Shown piece by piece: positions 18,449 through 26,303 of a stretch of 64,000 nucleotides of DNA (positions are counted from its first letter, which is position 1; each line of letters starts with the position of its first letter). The DNA is taken from contig NZ_JADNOP010000003.1 in assembly GCF_015557635.1 (NCBI RefSeq), positions 124,001-188,000 of the forward strand. Direction: 5' to 3'. Made by a program: the position numbers and the translations under genes. The DNA comes from Fusicatenibacter saccharivorans. GTDB lineage: Bacteria; Bacillota; Clostridia; Lachnospirales; Lachnospiraceae. Under the pieces are notes generated by a model, which was not told where the DNA came from, ran no database searches, and worked only from the letters and a program-made list of their open reading frames with translations.

Positions 18449-18555
18449 ATTCTATATTACTCTATCGAAGAGCCATTCGGCTCAATTTATATCCATGTAC
18501 AAAAACAGAATATCGGACTGACAAACGCTTTGACGTAAAAAGAGGAGGCGGGATC

Positions 18556-20052
18556 ATTGGAAAAGTAGAACTTCCGGGAGGGAAGTATCGCCTGCTGTCA
18601 GTGCTCGGAAGAGGGGCAACGTCTGTCGTTTATCTTGCAGAAAAAACTGGATCCGGAAAGCGGTATGCAGTCAAGGTAAGTATATGTGACAGGGAAAAAC
18701 TGCGCCGGGAGGCGTTTCTTTTACAGAAGTTTTCATATCCCGGGATTCCCTGTGCGGTGGAACTTCTGGAAAGTGGGACAAAAAGCTTTCTGGTGATGGA
18801 AGCTGTAAACGGAAAATCTATCGGACAGCGTATGCGTAAGGGAGAACGGTTTTCCAGCCGGGGAATTCTGAAAACGGGAATTGCCCTGAGCGGGATTCTC
18901 TGTTATCTCCATGCACAGAACCCGCCGGTTTTCTACCGGGATCTGAAGCCGGACAACGTGATGATAACAGAGCGTGGTGAAATATACCTTGTGGATTTCG
19001 GTGCAGCCGGAACAGAAGAAACGGGTGTGGAAGTCCGTTATGGAACCCGCGGTTATGCAGCGCCGGAGCAGTATGACGGGAAGTGTGACGCCCGTTCTGA
19101 TCTTTATGCACTCGGCGCACTGCTTGCGGCAATGGCGAAGCATGCGAAAAAGCGGCAGAAAAGAGGACTCTGGCGGGTGCTGGAAAAGTGTATGCAGAAA
19201 AAGCCGGAGGAGCGGTATGCGTCTGCCGGAGAGGTCAAAAAGGCACTGCGGCGGCTGGAAAGAAAGCAAAAAGGCAGGAAGACTCTGCGGATCTTTGCAG
19301 TTTTTGCTTTTCTGACAGGAGGAGCGGCTGCAGCTGCCAGCAGGATGCCATGGGGGCAGTTTCCGGCGGCAGACGAATGGGAGGAGCAGGGCGATCTCTG
19401 GTTCTGCGGAAATCCGGTGGAAGAAGGCAGTCTGCCGAACTACCGGAAAGCGCGGGAAGCGTTCTTAAAGGCAGACCATCTCAGTCAGGCGGGACGTGTG
19501 GAGCAGGAACTTGTGGAATACTGTCTGGCGGATGATGCGGCAAGGGAAAAAATGCAGATGGAGCCACTGCTGGCTGAATTTTATGATGACACGCAGCAGG
19601 AGCCGGAAAAAGAAAAACGCTGCCGCAGATATCTTGCTGTTGCAGGAATGTATTTCAGTTTTTCTGAAGAACTGGCGCGTGAAAATGACACAGACGCCAT
19701 GCGGAAAGGAATCGAAGTGCTGGAAAAGGCCGCAGGCGAGAATATGGAGGGGCAGTGGGAGAACGTCATCTGGCAGAGACTGGCGGATGCGTGCTATCTT
19801 GGCGGAAAATCCGGGGATGGGGAAAGAGAACAGGACTGGTGCCAGGAGAGCTTTCTCTATTACGAACGGCTTCTGTGCAGCAGACAGGATGGAAACCGGC
19901 GGAAAAATCTGCTCAGGGCCGCAGAGCTGGCACTGCAGTTCGACATGCAGGAAAAAGCAGAACAGTACCTCAACGAGGCAGCAGAAATTCCGGGAATGGA
20001 GGAGGACATTTTTTATCAGCAGATCAGAAAAAGATGGGAGGAAGCAGGATGA
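18556..20052 (+). CDS. Membrane Ser/Thr protein kinase, apparent ATT start
   Basis: A Hanks-type kinase of 498 residues. It has the glycine loop LGRGATSVVYLA, Lys40 in YAVKVS, the catalytic RD pair with Asp129 in YRDLKPDNV, and Asp147 in VDFGAAG. A membrane segment lies at about 243-262. The extracellular part is helical, TPR-like and highly charged; there are no PASTA repeats. The frame has no ATG, GTG or TTG between the TGA at 18439 and GTG 18601, which would cut off the first strand of the kinase fold. AGGAGG at 18543-18548 sits 7 bp before ATT 18556, so ATT is the likely start. The stop overlaps the next ATG (ATGA). Confidence 0.8.
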   Translation: MGKVELPGGKYRLLSVLGRGATSVVYLAEKTGSGKRYAVKVSICDREKLRREAFLLQKFSYPGIPCAVELLESGTKSFLVMEAVNGKSIGQRMRKGERFSSRGILKTGIALSGILCYLHAQNPPVFYRDLKPDNVMITERGEIYLVDFGAAGTEETGVEVRYGTRGYAAPEQYDGKCDARSDLYALGALLAAMAKHAKKRQKRGLWRVLEKCMQKKPEERYASAGEVKKALRRLERKQKGRKTLRIFAVFAFLTGGAAAAASRMPWGQFPAADEWEEQGDLWFCGNPVEEGSLPNYRKAREAFLKADHLSQAGRVEQELVEYCLADDAAREKMQMEPLLAEFYDDTQQEPEKEKRCRRYLAVAGMYFSFSEELARENDTDAMRKGIEVLEKAAGENMEGQWENVIWQRLADACYLGGKSGDGEREQDWCQESFLYYERLLCSRQDGNRRKNLLRAAELALQFDMQEKAEQYLNEAAEIPGMEEDIFYQQIRKRWEEAG

Positions 20053-21494
20053 GAAAAAAGACCATATGCGCAATGATGACAGGATTCCTGGCCATCCAGG
20101 GAATCGAAGTCCACGCGGAGACACAGCAGGCGACAGGCGAGGCCGCAAGTGCGGTGGAAAGCGTGGAATTAGAAGCTGAAATCACCGAGAACAGTGATGT
20201 GACAGATGCAGACGGGAAAGCCGGACCGGAGAAACAGCTGCCGGACGAAAAGTCAGAAGAAGAACCGCCTATAGAAGAGAAACCAGAGCAGGAACCAGAG
20301 CCGCCGGAAGAGAAAACAGATCCGGCAGAGACCGGAAAGAAAGAGACAGAAGGAGAAGAAAAAATGCTTCCCCCGACGGTAATTCCGGATCCGGAGAAAG
20401 AACCAGCGGAAAGGTGGGAAGAAGAGGAGGAAGAAATTTCGGAAGATTCAGAATCGGGGAAGCCAGAAGAATTACCGGAGGCAGGAGATATGGGTTCCGG
20501 GGAATCGGAATCAGAGGAAGGATGTGAAGAAACAGATACAAAAGAATCAGAGACAGAAGAGTCAGATTCGGAGAGAACGGATTTTGGAGAAATGGACACA
20601 GAAAAACCAGATTATGAAGATACAGGTTCAGAAAAATCCGGAACGGAAAATTTGATGCCAGAAGATCCGGAACCGGAAAAGCCTGATATGGAAGAAACGA
20701 AGCAGGAATCTCCGTCAACCGAAAAAGAGTCAGAAAATCAAACCTCGGAAACAAAAGCACCAGAAAAAGAGGAGCCTACCGTAATGCCAGATGCCGGAAA
20801 GTCAAACACAGAAAAGCAGGAACAAACGGAGCCCGGGCAATCGTCTCCGGAGAAAGAAGAACTCAAAACAGACGAACAGCTGCCCGTTGCTGCAGCCACG
20901 CCCGAGGAGGTGACCCAAGATCCAGATGATATTCCGCTACAAACAGAAGAAAGCAGTCCTCCGCCTGCCGAAACTCCATCTGAGAGTGCCGGGGAGGAGC
21001 CATCTCAAATACCGCCGCAGATCATCGCCGATTTCATATTATCACAGATAGCAGACGAAGATTTCGAAGCGCCGATCCCCCTGATTATCCGCCCGGCCGA
21101 CACCAGCGTCGAAATAGATCCCGGTTATACCCCGGAAATTCTGCTCGAGGGAGCCGCCGACACGGCTGAAATTCTTTCCTGCATGGTAAATGGCTCCGAA
21201 GCCGAATACGAATGGAAAGAAAACAAAATCTGTCTGAAAGCCGAGAGCCTTTCCGAAGGCTACAACCGCATCACTGTAAAAGTGCGTGGCGCAGACGGCA
21301 TTGTACGAACCATGAAACCGTGGGAAGTCAACGTGAAACCAAAAACTTCCACACTTGTCAGCCAAAGAACCAGCCAGAAACCAAAAGGAACCCGCCTCTT
21401 GCAGTCCTTAAGGCGCCTCTGGAACCTGATTCGTGCCATTGCCGAAATTCAGAATCAGACCACCCGCTATCTGCGTGCACTCTGCAGAAAATAG
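20049..21494 (+). CDS. Secreted acidic Pro/Glu-rich protein
   Basis: I do not recognise this 481-residue protein. It has a clear signal peptide (TICAMMTGFLAIQGIEVHA), then about 300 residues of low-complexity acidic sequence made of short units such as EEPPIEEKPEQEPEPPEEK, then a compact beta-rich module near residues 345-435 (PIPLIIRPADTSVEIDPGY to ITVKVRGADG). The C-terminus turns basic and Arg-rich after NVKPK, and no sorting signal is visible. It starts inside the stop of the kinase gene, so the two are translationally coupled. It may be a stalk-like surface protein that the extracellular part of the kinase senses or controls; that is inference. Confidence 0.7.
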   Translation: MRKKTICAMMTGFLAIQGIEVHAETQQATGEAASAVESVELEAEITENSDVTDADGKAGPEKQLPDEKSEEEPPIEEKPEQEPEPPEEKTDPAETGKKETEGEEKMLPPTVIPDPEKEPAERWEEEEEEISEDSESGKPEELPEAGDMGSGESESEEGCEETDTKESETEESDSERTDFGEMDTEKPDYEDTGSEKSGTENLMPEDPEPEKPDMEETKQESPSTEKESENQTSETKAPEKEEPTVMPDAGKSNTEKQEQTEPGQSSPEKEELKTDEQLPVAAATPEEVTQDPDDIPLQTEESSPPPAETPSESAGEEPSQIPPQIIADFILSQIADEDFEAPIPLIIRPADTSVEIDPGYTPEILLEGAADTAEILSCMVNGSEAEYEWKENKICLKAESLSEGYNRITVKVRGADGIVRTMKPWEVNVKPKTSTLVSQRTSQKPKGTRLLQSLRRLWNLIRAIAEIQNQTTRYLRALCRK

Positions 21495-21508
21495 CCTGAT
21501 CCGGTTTT

Positions 21509-21540
21509 GTTTGTATTTCTAATTTCGATATGCTAGAATA
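21509..21540 (+). promoter_or_regulatory. Promoter of the HAD-CPBP gene
   Basis: Extended -10 TGCTAGAAT, ending near 21540, with a weak TTGTAT about 17 bp upstream. It lies 45 bp before the gene. Confidence 0.45.
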
Positions 21541-21584
21541 AAAGACATGTCATACGATAAAAAAGTAAAAGAGGAAATAAGAGT

Positions 21585-23219
21585 ATGTCAGATATGATAT
21601 TATTTGATCTGGACGGAACCCTGACCGATTCCGGTCCTGGAATTACAAGATGCGTACAGTATGCGCTGGCATCCTTTGGCATCGAAGAGCCGGATCTGGA
21701 AAAACTGAACTGTTACGTGGGGCCGCCGCTTCTGGAATCTTTCATGAATTTTGCAGGCCTTGGCTGCGAAGAAGCACAGCAGGCCATCACAAAATACCGG
21801 GAGCGGTACGAGGCAGAGGGCATTTTTGAAAATGAAGTATACGGGGGAATCCCGGAGGTTCTGGCGTATCTGAAAGAGAAGGGAAAAATTCTGGCGGTAG
21901 CATCGTCCAAACCGGAAAAATACGTGGAGCAGATCCTGGAGCATTTCGAAATCAGAAAGTATTTTACCGTAGTAACCGGTTCAGAAATGAACGAAACCAG
22001 AACCGACAAAGGAGAAGTCATCGCAGAGACGCTGCGCCGACTCGGAGCAGAAGACAGCCGTTCCGACGTGGTGATGGTTGGTGACAGAAGCTATGACGTA
22101 ATCGGGGCAAGAGAAAACGGACTGCTCTGTGTCGGCGTATCGTATGGTTACGGCGGAAGAGAAGAACTCGAGGCAGCAGGTGCCGCAAAGGTATGTGATA
22201 CACCGGAAGAACTGAAACTGCTGGCGGAGGATCCGAAAGAAGAGAAGAAAAGACGCGACCGCATCAAAAAAATGAAGCCGGAGCGTATCCCGTGGCTGAC
22301 AAGAGGAGAAAGTGGAACAGGAATCTTTGCGCCGAAAGAGAAAAAAGCAGAGAATATAAAAGAAAAAAGGACAGCGAAAACAGAGCCAAAAACGGAGGAA
22401 ATCGTAATTCCTATCCAGCGGAAGCTATGGCGTCTTTTAAAACCGCTTCTGACGTACGAACTGTTTCTGATCGGAGCAACCGTACTTCTGGCGCTGATCC
22501 TGATGACGTTTACGACCGGCGGTTATCTGGAAGAGCGTATGCACGCGACATCCGTTCTTGCATCAGCAATCGGCAGTCTGGCGGCGATCCCGGTTCTCTG
22601 GAAACAGTACAAAAAAGATGAAGGCATGTTCCCGAAACCGGAAAAACGGTGGAGTGCTACAGAGGCAGCCGCCTGTATTCTGTTGGTTATGACCTTCGGC
22701 CATCTCCTGAACACTGTCATGAACGTGACCGGCTTTACCAGAATCTTTTCCGGCTATCAGGACATGGCATCAAAGATTTATGAAGGACAGAACCCGCTGC
22801 TTCTGATCCTGTCCGTCGGTGTGCTGAGCGCGGCCGCAGAGGAAATTGTTTTCCGCGGCATGATTTACCGCAGGGCAAAAGATTTCTGGGGAACCGGCTG
22901 GGGCATCGCAGCATCATGTCTGCTGTTCGGTGCATATCACGGCAATGTGACGCAGTTTGTCTATGCAGCCGTGGTAAGTGTGCTTCTGATCCTTATTTAT
23001 GAGCGGTGTGGAACACTCCTTGCCCCGGTTCTTGCGCACATGGCAGAAAATATCTGGGGACTTTACCGGAGCCAGTTTATATCCTGGATGACAGAAAAAG
23101 CGCCGGCAGGAGCATGGATGTTCATCTTTTTCGAAGCCGTAATCTGCGCCGGAACGTTCTGGTATCTGTTTTTAACACCAGTAGACAAGAAGTCCCCCGC
23201 TTCTAAAGTGGAGGGATGA
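21585..23219 (+). CDS. HAD phosphatase fused to CPBP intramembrane protease
   Basis: Two unrelated enzymes are joined in 544 residues. Residues 1-215 are a HAD phosphatase of the phosphoglycolate phosphatase type: Asp8 and Asp10 in FDLDGTLTD, motif II VASSKP, and motif IV GDRSYDVIGA. A Lys/Glu-rich linker (about 216-275) leads to a membrane domain of about seven or eight segments with all CPBP (CAAX protease-like) motifs: EEIVFR at 419-424, FGAYH at 448-452 and HMAEN at 485-489. All catalytic residues look intact in both parts. The last 10 residues (KKSPASKVEG) lie in sequence resembling an IS200/IS605 right end, so the original C-terminus may have been replaced. Confidence 0.85.
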   Translation: MSDMILFDLDGTLTDSGPGITRCVQYALASFGIEEPDLEKLNCYVGPPLLESFMNFAGLGCEEAQQAITKYRERYEAEGIFENEVYGGIPEVLAYLKEKGKILAVASSKPEKYVEQILEHFEIRKYFTVVTGSEMNETRTDKGEVIAETLRRLGAEDSRSDVVMVGDRSYDVIGARENGLLCVGVSYGYGGREELEAAGAAKVCDTPEELKLLAEDPKEEKKRRDRIKKMKPERIPWLTRGESGTGIFAPKEKKAENIKEKRTAKTEPKTEEIVIPIQRKLWRLLKPLLTYELFLIGATVLLALILMTFTTGGYLEERMHATSVLASAIGSLAAIPVLWKQYKKDEGMFPKPEKRWSATEAAACILLVMTFGHLLNTVMNVTGFTRIFSGYQDMASKIYEGQNPLLLILSVGVLSAAAEEIVFRGMIYRRAKDFWGTGWGIAASCLLFGAYHGNVTQFVYAAVVSVLLILIYERCGTLLAPVLAHMAENIWGLYRSQFISWMTEKAPAGAWMFIFFEAVICAGTFWYLFLTPVDKKSPASKVEG

Positions 23220-23226
23220 ATTGTTA
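23186..23226 (+). mobile_element. Possible IS200/IS605-type right-end scar
   Basis: The stretch from AAGAAGTCCCCCGCTTC through GTGGAGGGATGAATTG looks like the right terminus (3' end of the guide-RNA region) of IS200/IS605 elements as I recall it. It includes a short TCCC/GGGA hairpin. No tnpA or tnpB and no left end are present. It supplies the stop codon of the preceding gene. The match is from memory and untested. Confidence 0.4.
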
Positions 23227-23415
23227 AAAGAAACATAACGGCAGTGGCGGGCGGAGAGAAATCGGTATCCTCCACTGACATGAGGCAGGTCATAGTCGAA
23301 CTATTTTCGACATGTCAGACTCCGTGAAAATACCGACTGTGAGTTGAAACAAAGGATAAACAGGGAAAAACGCCAAAATAACGGAAAAAAACCACAGAAT
23401 TCGCGAAAAAAATGC
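23227..23415 (+). other. Non-coding region with an RNA-like fold
   Basis: No gene is seen between the HAD-CPBP stop and the rpsB promoter. The only structure is the nested hairpin element at 23262-23336. The rest is A-rich toward 23400. Confidence 0.6.
23262..23336 (+). ncRNA. Putative structured RNA element
   Basis: Three nested perfect stems are visible: TCGGTAT (23262-23268) with ATACCGA (23330-23336); CTGACATG (23275-23282) with CATGTCAG (23311-23318); and GTCGAA (23295-23300) with TTCGAC (23306-23311), the last two sharing a base. This is more pairing than expected by chance in 75 nt. It lies upstream of the rpsB promoter, so it is not part of the rpsB leader. It may be a small RNA or part of a mobile-element remnant. 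Confidence 0.4.
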
Positions 23416-23444
23416 TTGTCATGAAAAAAACTCTGTGATACAAT
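23416..23444 (+). promoter_or_regulatory. rpsB: Strong promoter of rpsB-tsf
   Basis: -35 TTGTCA (23416-23421) and -10 TACAAT (23439-23444), spacing 17 bp. Transcription would start near 23451. Confidence 0.8.
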
Positions 23445-23450
23445 CTTACT

Positions 23451-23559
23451 GTTGCACAATAAGCACCCATGCGGTACCAAGGATGGTGCCTGTTTTTTGA
23501 AAAACAGGTTCCAAGGTGAAAAAACATGGGGAAGAATAAAACCATAAGGAGATAAAACA
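23451..23559 (+). promoter_or_regulatory. Structured rpsB leader, possible S2 autoregulatory site
   Basis: The roughly 109-nt leader folds into GCACC/GGTGC (23463-23467 with 23485-23489) and an adjacent hairpin CCTGTTTT/AAAACAGG (23489-23496 with 23501-23508). The hexamer CCAAGG occurs twice (23477 and 23511). Ribosomal protein operons are often controlled by the protein binding its leader; that S2 binds here is inference. Confidence 0.45.
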
Positions 23560-24291
23560 ATGAGCGTAATTTCAATGAAACAGTTACTGGAAGCCGGTGT
23601 TCATTTCGGACATCAGACAAGAAGATGGAATCCTAAAATGGCTCCGTACATCTACACAGAGCGTAATGGTATCTACATCATCGACCTGCAGAAATCTGTA
23701 GGAATGGTAGATGACGCATACAAAGCTGTTGCAGACATCGCAGCAGACGGCGGCACAATCCTTTTCGTAGGAACCAAAAAACAGGCTCAGGACGCTATCG
23801 CTGTTGAGGCAGAGCGCTGCGGAATGTACTATGTAAACGAGAGATGGCTCGGCGGTATGCTGACCAACTTCAAAACCATCCAGAGCCGTATTGCAAGACT
23901 GAAAGCAATCGAGACCATGGAGCAGGATGGCACCTTCGAAGTTCTTCCGAAAAAAGAAGTCATTGAGTTAAAGAAAGAGCTTGCAAAACTGCAGAAAAAC
24001 CTTGGCGGTATCAAAGAAATGAAGAGACTGCCGGACGCTATCTTCGTAGTAGATCCGAAAAAAGAGAGAATCTGCGTACAGGAAGCTCATACACTGGGAA
24101 TTCCGCTGATCGGTATCTGCGATACCAACTGCGATCCGGAAGAGCTTGACTATGTAATTCCGGGTAATGACGACGCTATCCGTGCCGTAAAACTGATCGT
24201 TTCCAAAATGGCAGACGCAGTTATCGAGGCAAAACAGGGCGAGGCTGAGGAAGCTGCATACGAAGAAGCAGCAGAGACAGACGCTGAATAA
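23560..24291 (+). CDS. rpsB: 30S ribosomal protein S2
   Basis: This is a small-subunit protein of 243 residues that joins late in 30S assembly and is needed for mRNA binding. It opens with the family start [26 protein letters not shown] and contains [10 protein letters not shown] and [12 protein letters not shown]. The C-terminus ends in an acidic Ala/Glu tail. It has AAGGAGA upstream of ATG 23560 and its own strong promoter and leader. It is followed by tsf, the universal order in bacteria. Confidence 0.98.
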   Translation: MSVISMKQLLEAGVHFGHQTRRWNPKMAPYIYTERNGIYIIDLQKSVGMVDDAYKAVADIAADGGTILFVGTKKQAQDAIAVEAERCGMYYVNERWLGGMLTNFKTIQSRIARLKAIETMEQDGTFEVLPKKEVIELKKELAKLQKNLGGIKEMKRLPDAIFVVDPKKERICVQEAHTLGIPLIGICDTNCDPEELDYVIPGNDDAIRAVKLIVSKMADAVIEAKQGEAEEAAYEEAAETDAE

Positions 24292-24314
24292 TTTACGCGA
24301 AGTAATGAACTGGG

Positions 24315-24383
24315 GGGAACTTGAAATTCAGGTTCCCTTCGGCGAATCTCACAATAGCAGATCGGCATGAAGATGCAGTCTGC
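24315..24383 (+). promoter_or_regulatory. Hairpins in the rpsB-tsf spacer
   Basis: GGGAACTTGA (24315-24324) pairs with TCAGGTTCCC (24328-24337), a 10-bp stem with one G-T pair. A second stem joins GCAGAT (24357-24362) with GTCTGC (24378-24383). No T run follows the first, so it may be an mRNA processing or partial attenuation site that sets the S2:EF-Ts ratio. Confidence 0.45.
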
Positions 24384-24411
24384 TGAATCACGTATACGGA
24401 GGAATAAAACA

Positions 24412-25350
24412 ATGGCTATTACAGCAGCAATGGTAAAAGAGTTAAGAGAAGTAAGCGGTGCTGGTATGATGGACTGCAAGAAAGCTCTTACAGCTACCGA
24501 AGGTGATATGGACAAAGCAATGGAGTTCCTGAGAGAAAAAGGACTTGCTACTGCTCAGAAAAAAGCTGGCAGAATCGCAGCTGAGGGTATCGTTATGCTG
24601 AACGTATCCGAGGATGGAAAGAAAGCTGTCGCTGTAGAAGTAAACGCTGAGACAGACTTCGTTGCAAAGAACGAGAAATTCCGTGGCTATGTAGCACAGG
24701 TTGCAGAGCAGGCTATGGATACAACTGCAGCAGACGTAGAAGGATTCCTGGCAGAGCCTTGGAAATTCGATACCAACGAGACCGTTGGCGAAGAGCTGGC
24801 TCATCAGATCGCTACCATCGGCGAGAACATGAACATCCGTCGTTTCCAGCAGGTAAAAGAGGAGAACGGTTTCGTTGCTTCTTATACTCATATGGGCGGT
24901 AAAATCGGTGTTCTGGTTGACGTTGAGACAGACGTTGTAAACGACGACCTCAAAGAGATGGCTAAAAACGTTGCAATGCAGATTGCAGCTCTTCGTCCGC
25001 AGTACACAAGCCGCGACGAAGTAAGCGCAGACTACATCGCACATGAGAAAGAAATCCTCATGGCTCAGATCCAGAACGACCCGAAAGAGTCCCAGAAACC
25101 GGAAAAAGTTATCCAGGGAATGATCCAGGGCCGTATCAACAAAGAGCTCAAAGAGATCTGCCTGCTTGACCAGGTATACGTAAAAGCAGAAGACGGAAAA
25201 CAGTCCGTAGCTCAGTACGTAGCACAGGTTGCTAAAGCAAACAACGCAACTGTAGCAGTAAAAGGCTTCGTTCGTTTCGAGACCGGTGAAGGAATCGAGA
25301 AGAAAGAAGAGAACTTCGCTGAGGAAGTTGCTAAACAGATGAATGCATAA
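24412..25350 (+). CDS. tsf: Elongation factor Ts
   Basis: This is the nucleotide exchange factor that regenerates EF-Tu-GTP. The 312 residues begin with the N-terminal UBA-like module and contain the Tu-contact motif TDFVAKNEKF. ATG 24412 has GGAGGA 9 bp upstream; the frame extends back to 24367 without a binding site. The codon bias is that of a highly expressed gene, like rpsB. A strong terminator follows. Confidence 0.98.
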   Translation: MAITAAMVKELREVSGAGMMDCKKALTATEGDMDKAMEFLREKGLATAQKKAGRIAAEGIVMLNVSEDGKKAVAVEVNAETDFVAKNEKFRGYVAQVAEQAMDTTAADVEGFLAEPWKFDTNETVGEELAHQIATIGENMNIRRFQQVKEENGFVASYTHMGGKIGVLVDVETDVVNDDLKEMAKNVAMQIAALRPQYTSRDEVSADYIAHEKEILMAQIQNDPKESQKPEKVIQGMIQGRINKELKEICLLDQVYVKAEDGKQSVAQYVAQVAKANNATVAVKGFVRFETGEGIEKKEENFAEEVAKQMNA

Positions 25351-25390
25351 TTCAACTGTAAGTTTACAAAAATAATATAAGAATATAGAG

Positions 25391-25444
25391 CCCTCATAAA
25401 TAGTGCAGATAATACACGATTTATGAGGGTTTTTAGATTGTCTG
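25391..25444 (+). terminator. Rho-independent terminator of rpsB-tsf
   Basis: CCCTCATAAAT (25391-25401) pairs with ATTTATGAGGG (25429-25439), an 11-bp stem followed by five T. Confidence 0.9.
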
Positions 25445-25491
25445 AAATTATAATACTGCAATTTTTGCAATACACACAACAATCCTGCCAA

Positions 25492-25520
25492 TTGGGTTTT
25501 GAAGGAAGTTACCTTATAAT
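25492..25520 (+). promoter_or_regulatory. Promoter upstream of the sugar-kinase pseudogene
   Basis: -35 TTGGGT (25492-25497) and -10 TATAAT (25515-25520), spacing 17 bp. It is apparently a surviving promoter of the decayed gene. Confidence 0.5.
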
Positions 25521-25587
25521 CATGACGAAAGAAACAGCTATATCGTTTGAAACCAGAGGATTCTGGAAAATTTTATGGAATGAGGTA

Positions 25588-26112
25588 ATGGACATGGAAT
25601 GCAGAAAATATGATCTGCTTACGCTGGGTGAGGTGCTTTTGCGGCTTTCGCCTCCGGCAAATGAAAGAATGATATTGGGCGTCTGGCAAGAAATGAAATT
25701 CACGGACAGTTTCCGGAAGAAATGTTTACTTCTGCCAGATGCTTTCACACCTGCGGAATTACATTGGCACTGGATGAAAAAGTGAGAGAAACAGCAGTTA
25801 CTCTCATGAGAAAATTTAAAGAGCATGGAACGCTGATTTCTTTTGACGTAAAATTCAGAGGAAATTTATGGTCGGTATGAAAACATTGAAGTGGTGGACA
25901 GGATTGAAAGCGGAGATGCCTATATTGCAGATGCTTTGTATGGAATTTTGAAATATCCAGAAGATCTGTCACAGGCAGTATCTATCGGAAACGCAGTAAG
26001 CGCCCTGAAGAATACCGTCCCCGGAGATTTTCCGGCAATGGATCTCTCCGAGATTCGTGAACTGATTCAGGAACATAAAGCGAATGGTCCGGTAATGGAG
26101 ATGAAACGTTAA
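25588..26112 (+). pseudogene. PfkB-family sugar kinase remnant (KDG kinase-like)
   Basis: Pieces of a ribokinase/PfkB enzyme lie in three frames. The first, from ATG 25588, gives KYDLLTLGEVLLRLSPP, a typical KdgK-like start, and stops at 25785. A second frame around 25755-25880 reads ALDEKVRETAVTLMRKFKEHG and then FDVKFRGNLW. After a deletion the C-terminus (to 26112) reads VDRIESGDAYIADALYGIL. The active-site motif should be GSGDA or GAGDA, and here Gly is replaced by Glu. The normal protein is about 340 residues; only about half is left. The remnant has at least two frame breaks and is surely inactive. Confidence 0.8.
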
Positions 26113-26144
26113 AAATTTAGATAAATAAGAATTGTAAAAGGATA

Positions 26145-26190
26145 ACAGCCATTGCAGAGAATAGAGATATTGTCTGCAATGGCTGTTTTT
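26145..26190 (+). terminator. Rho-independent terminator after the kinase remnant
   Basis: The 14-bp perfect stem ACAGCCATTGCAGA (26145-26158) with TCTGCAATGGCTGT (26173-26186) is followed by five T. Confidence 0.9.
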
Positions 26191-26303
26191 ATAGAAACCG
26201 AATGAAAAATAAGTTGATTTGGAAAGTGGATTTTTATATAATGAGGAAATGGTGTCGGACCAATATTTTATGGAACGTTAAAAATAAGAAAAGAGGAACA
26301 AAT

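Larger units (their letters stand above)
18257..18555 (+). other. Intergenic region and kinase leader
   Basis: No convincing gene lies here. It holds an inverted repeat ACGCCAG...CTGGCGT just after argS (about 18258-18299), a putative promoter (18373-18402), a 10-bp hairpin (18410-18448) and a strong AGGAGG at 18543-18548 positioned before an ATT codon. An open stretch of 79 codons from 18299 has no ribosome binding site or recognisable product. Confidence 0.6.

Noticed and set aside
18299-18538. 79-codon frame between argS and the kinase
   Set aside because: No ribosome binding site, low-quality sequence, and it covers the kinase promoter and leader hairpin.
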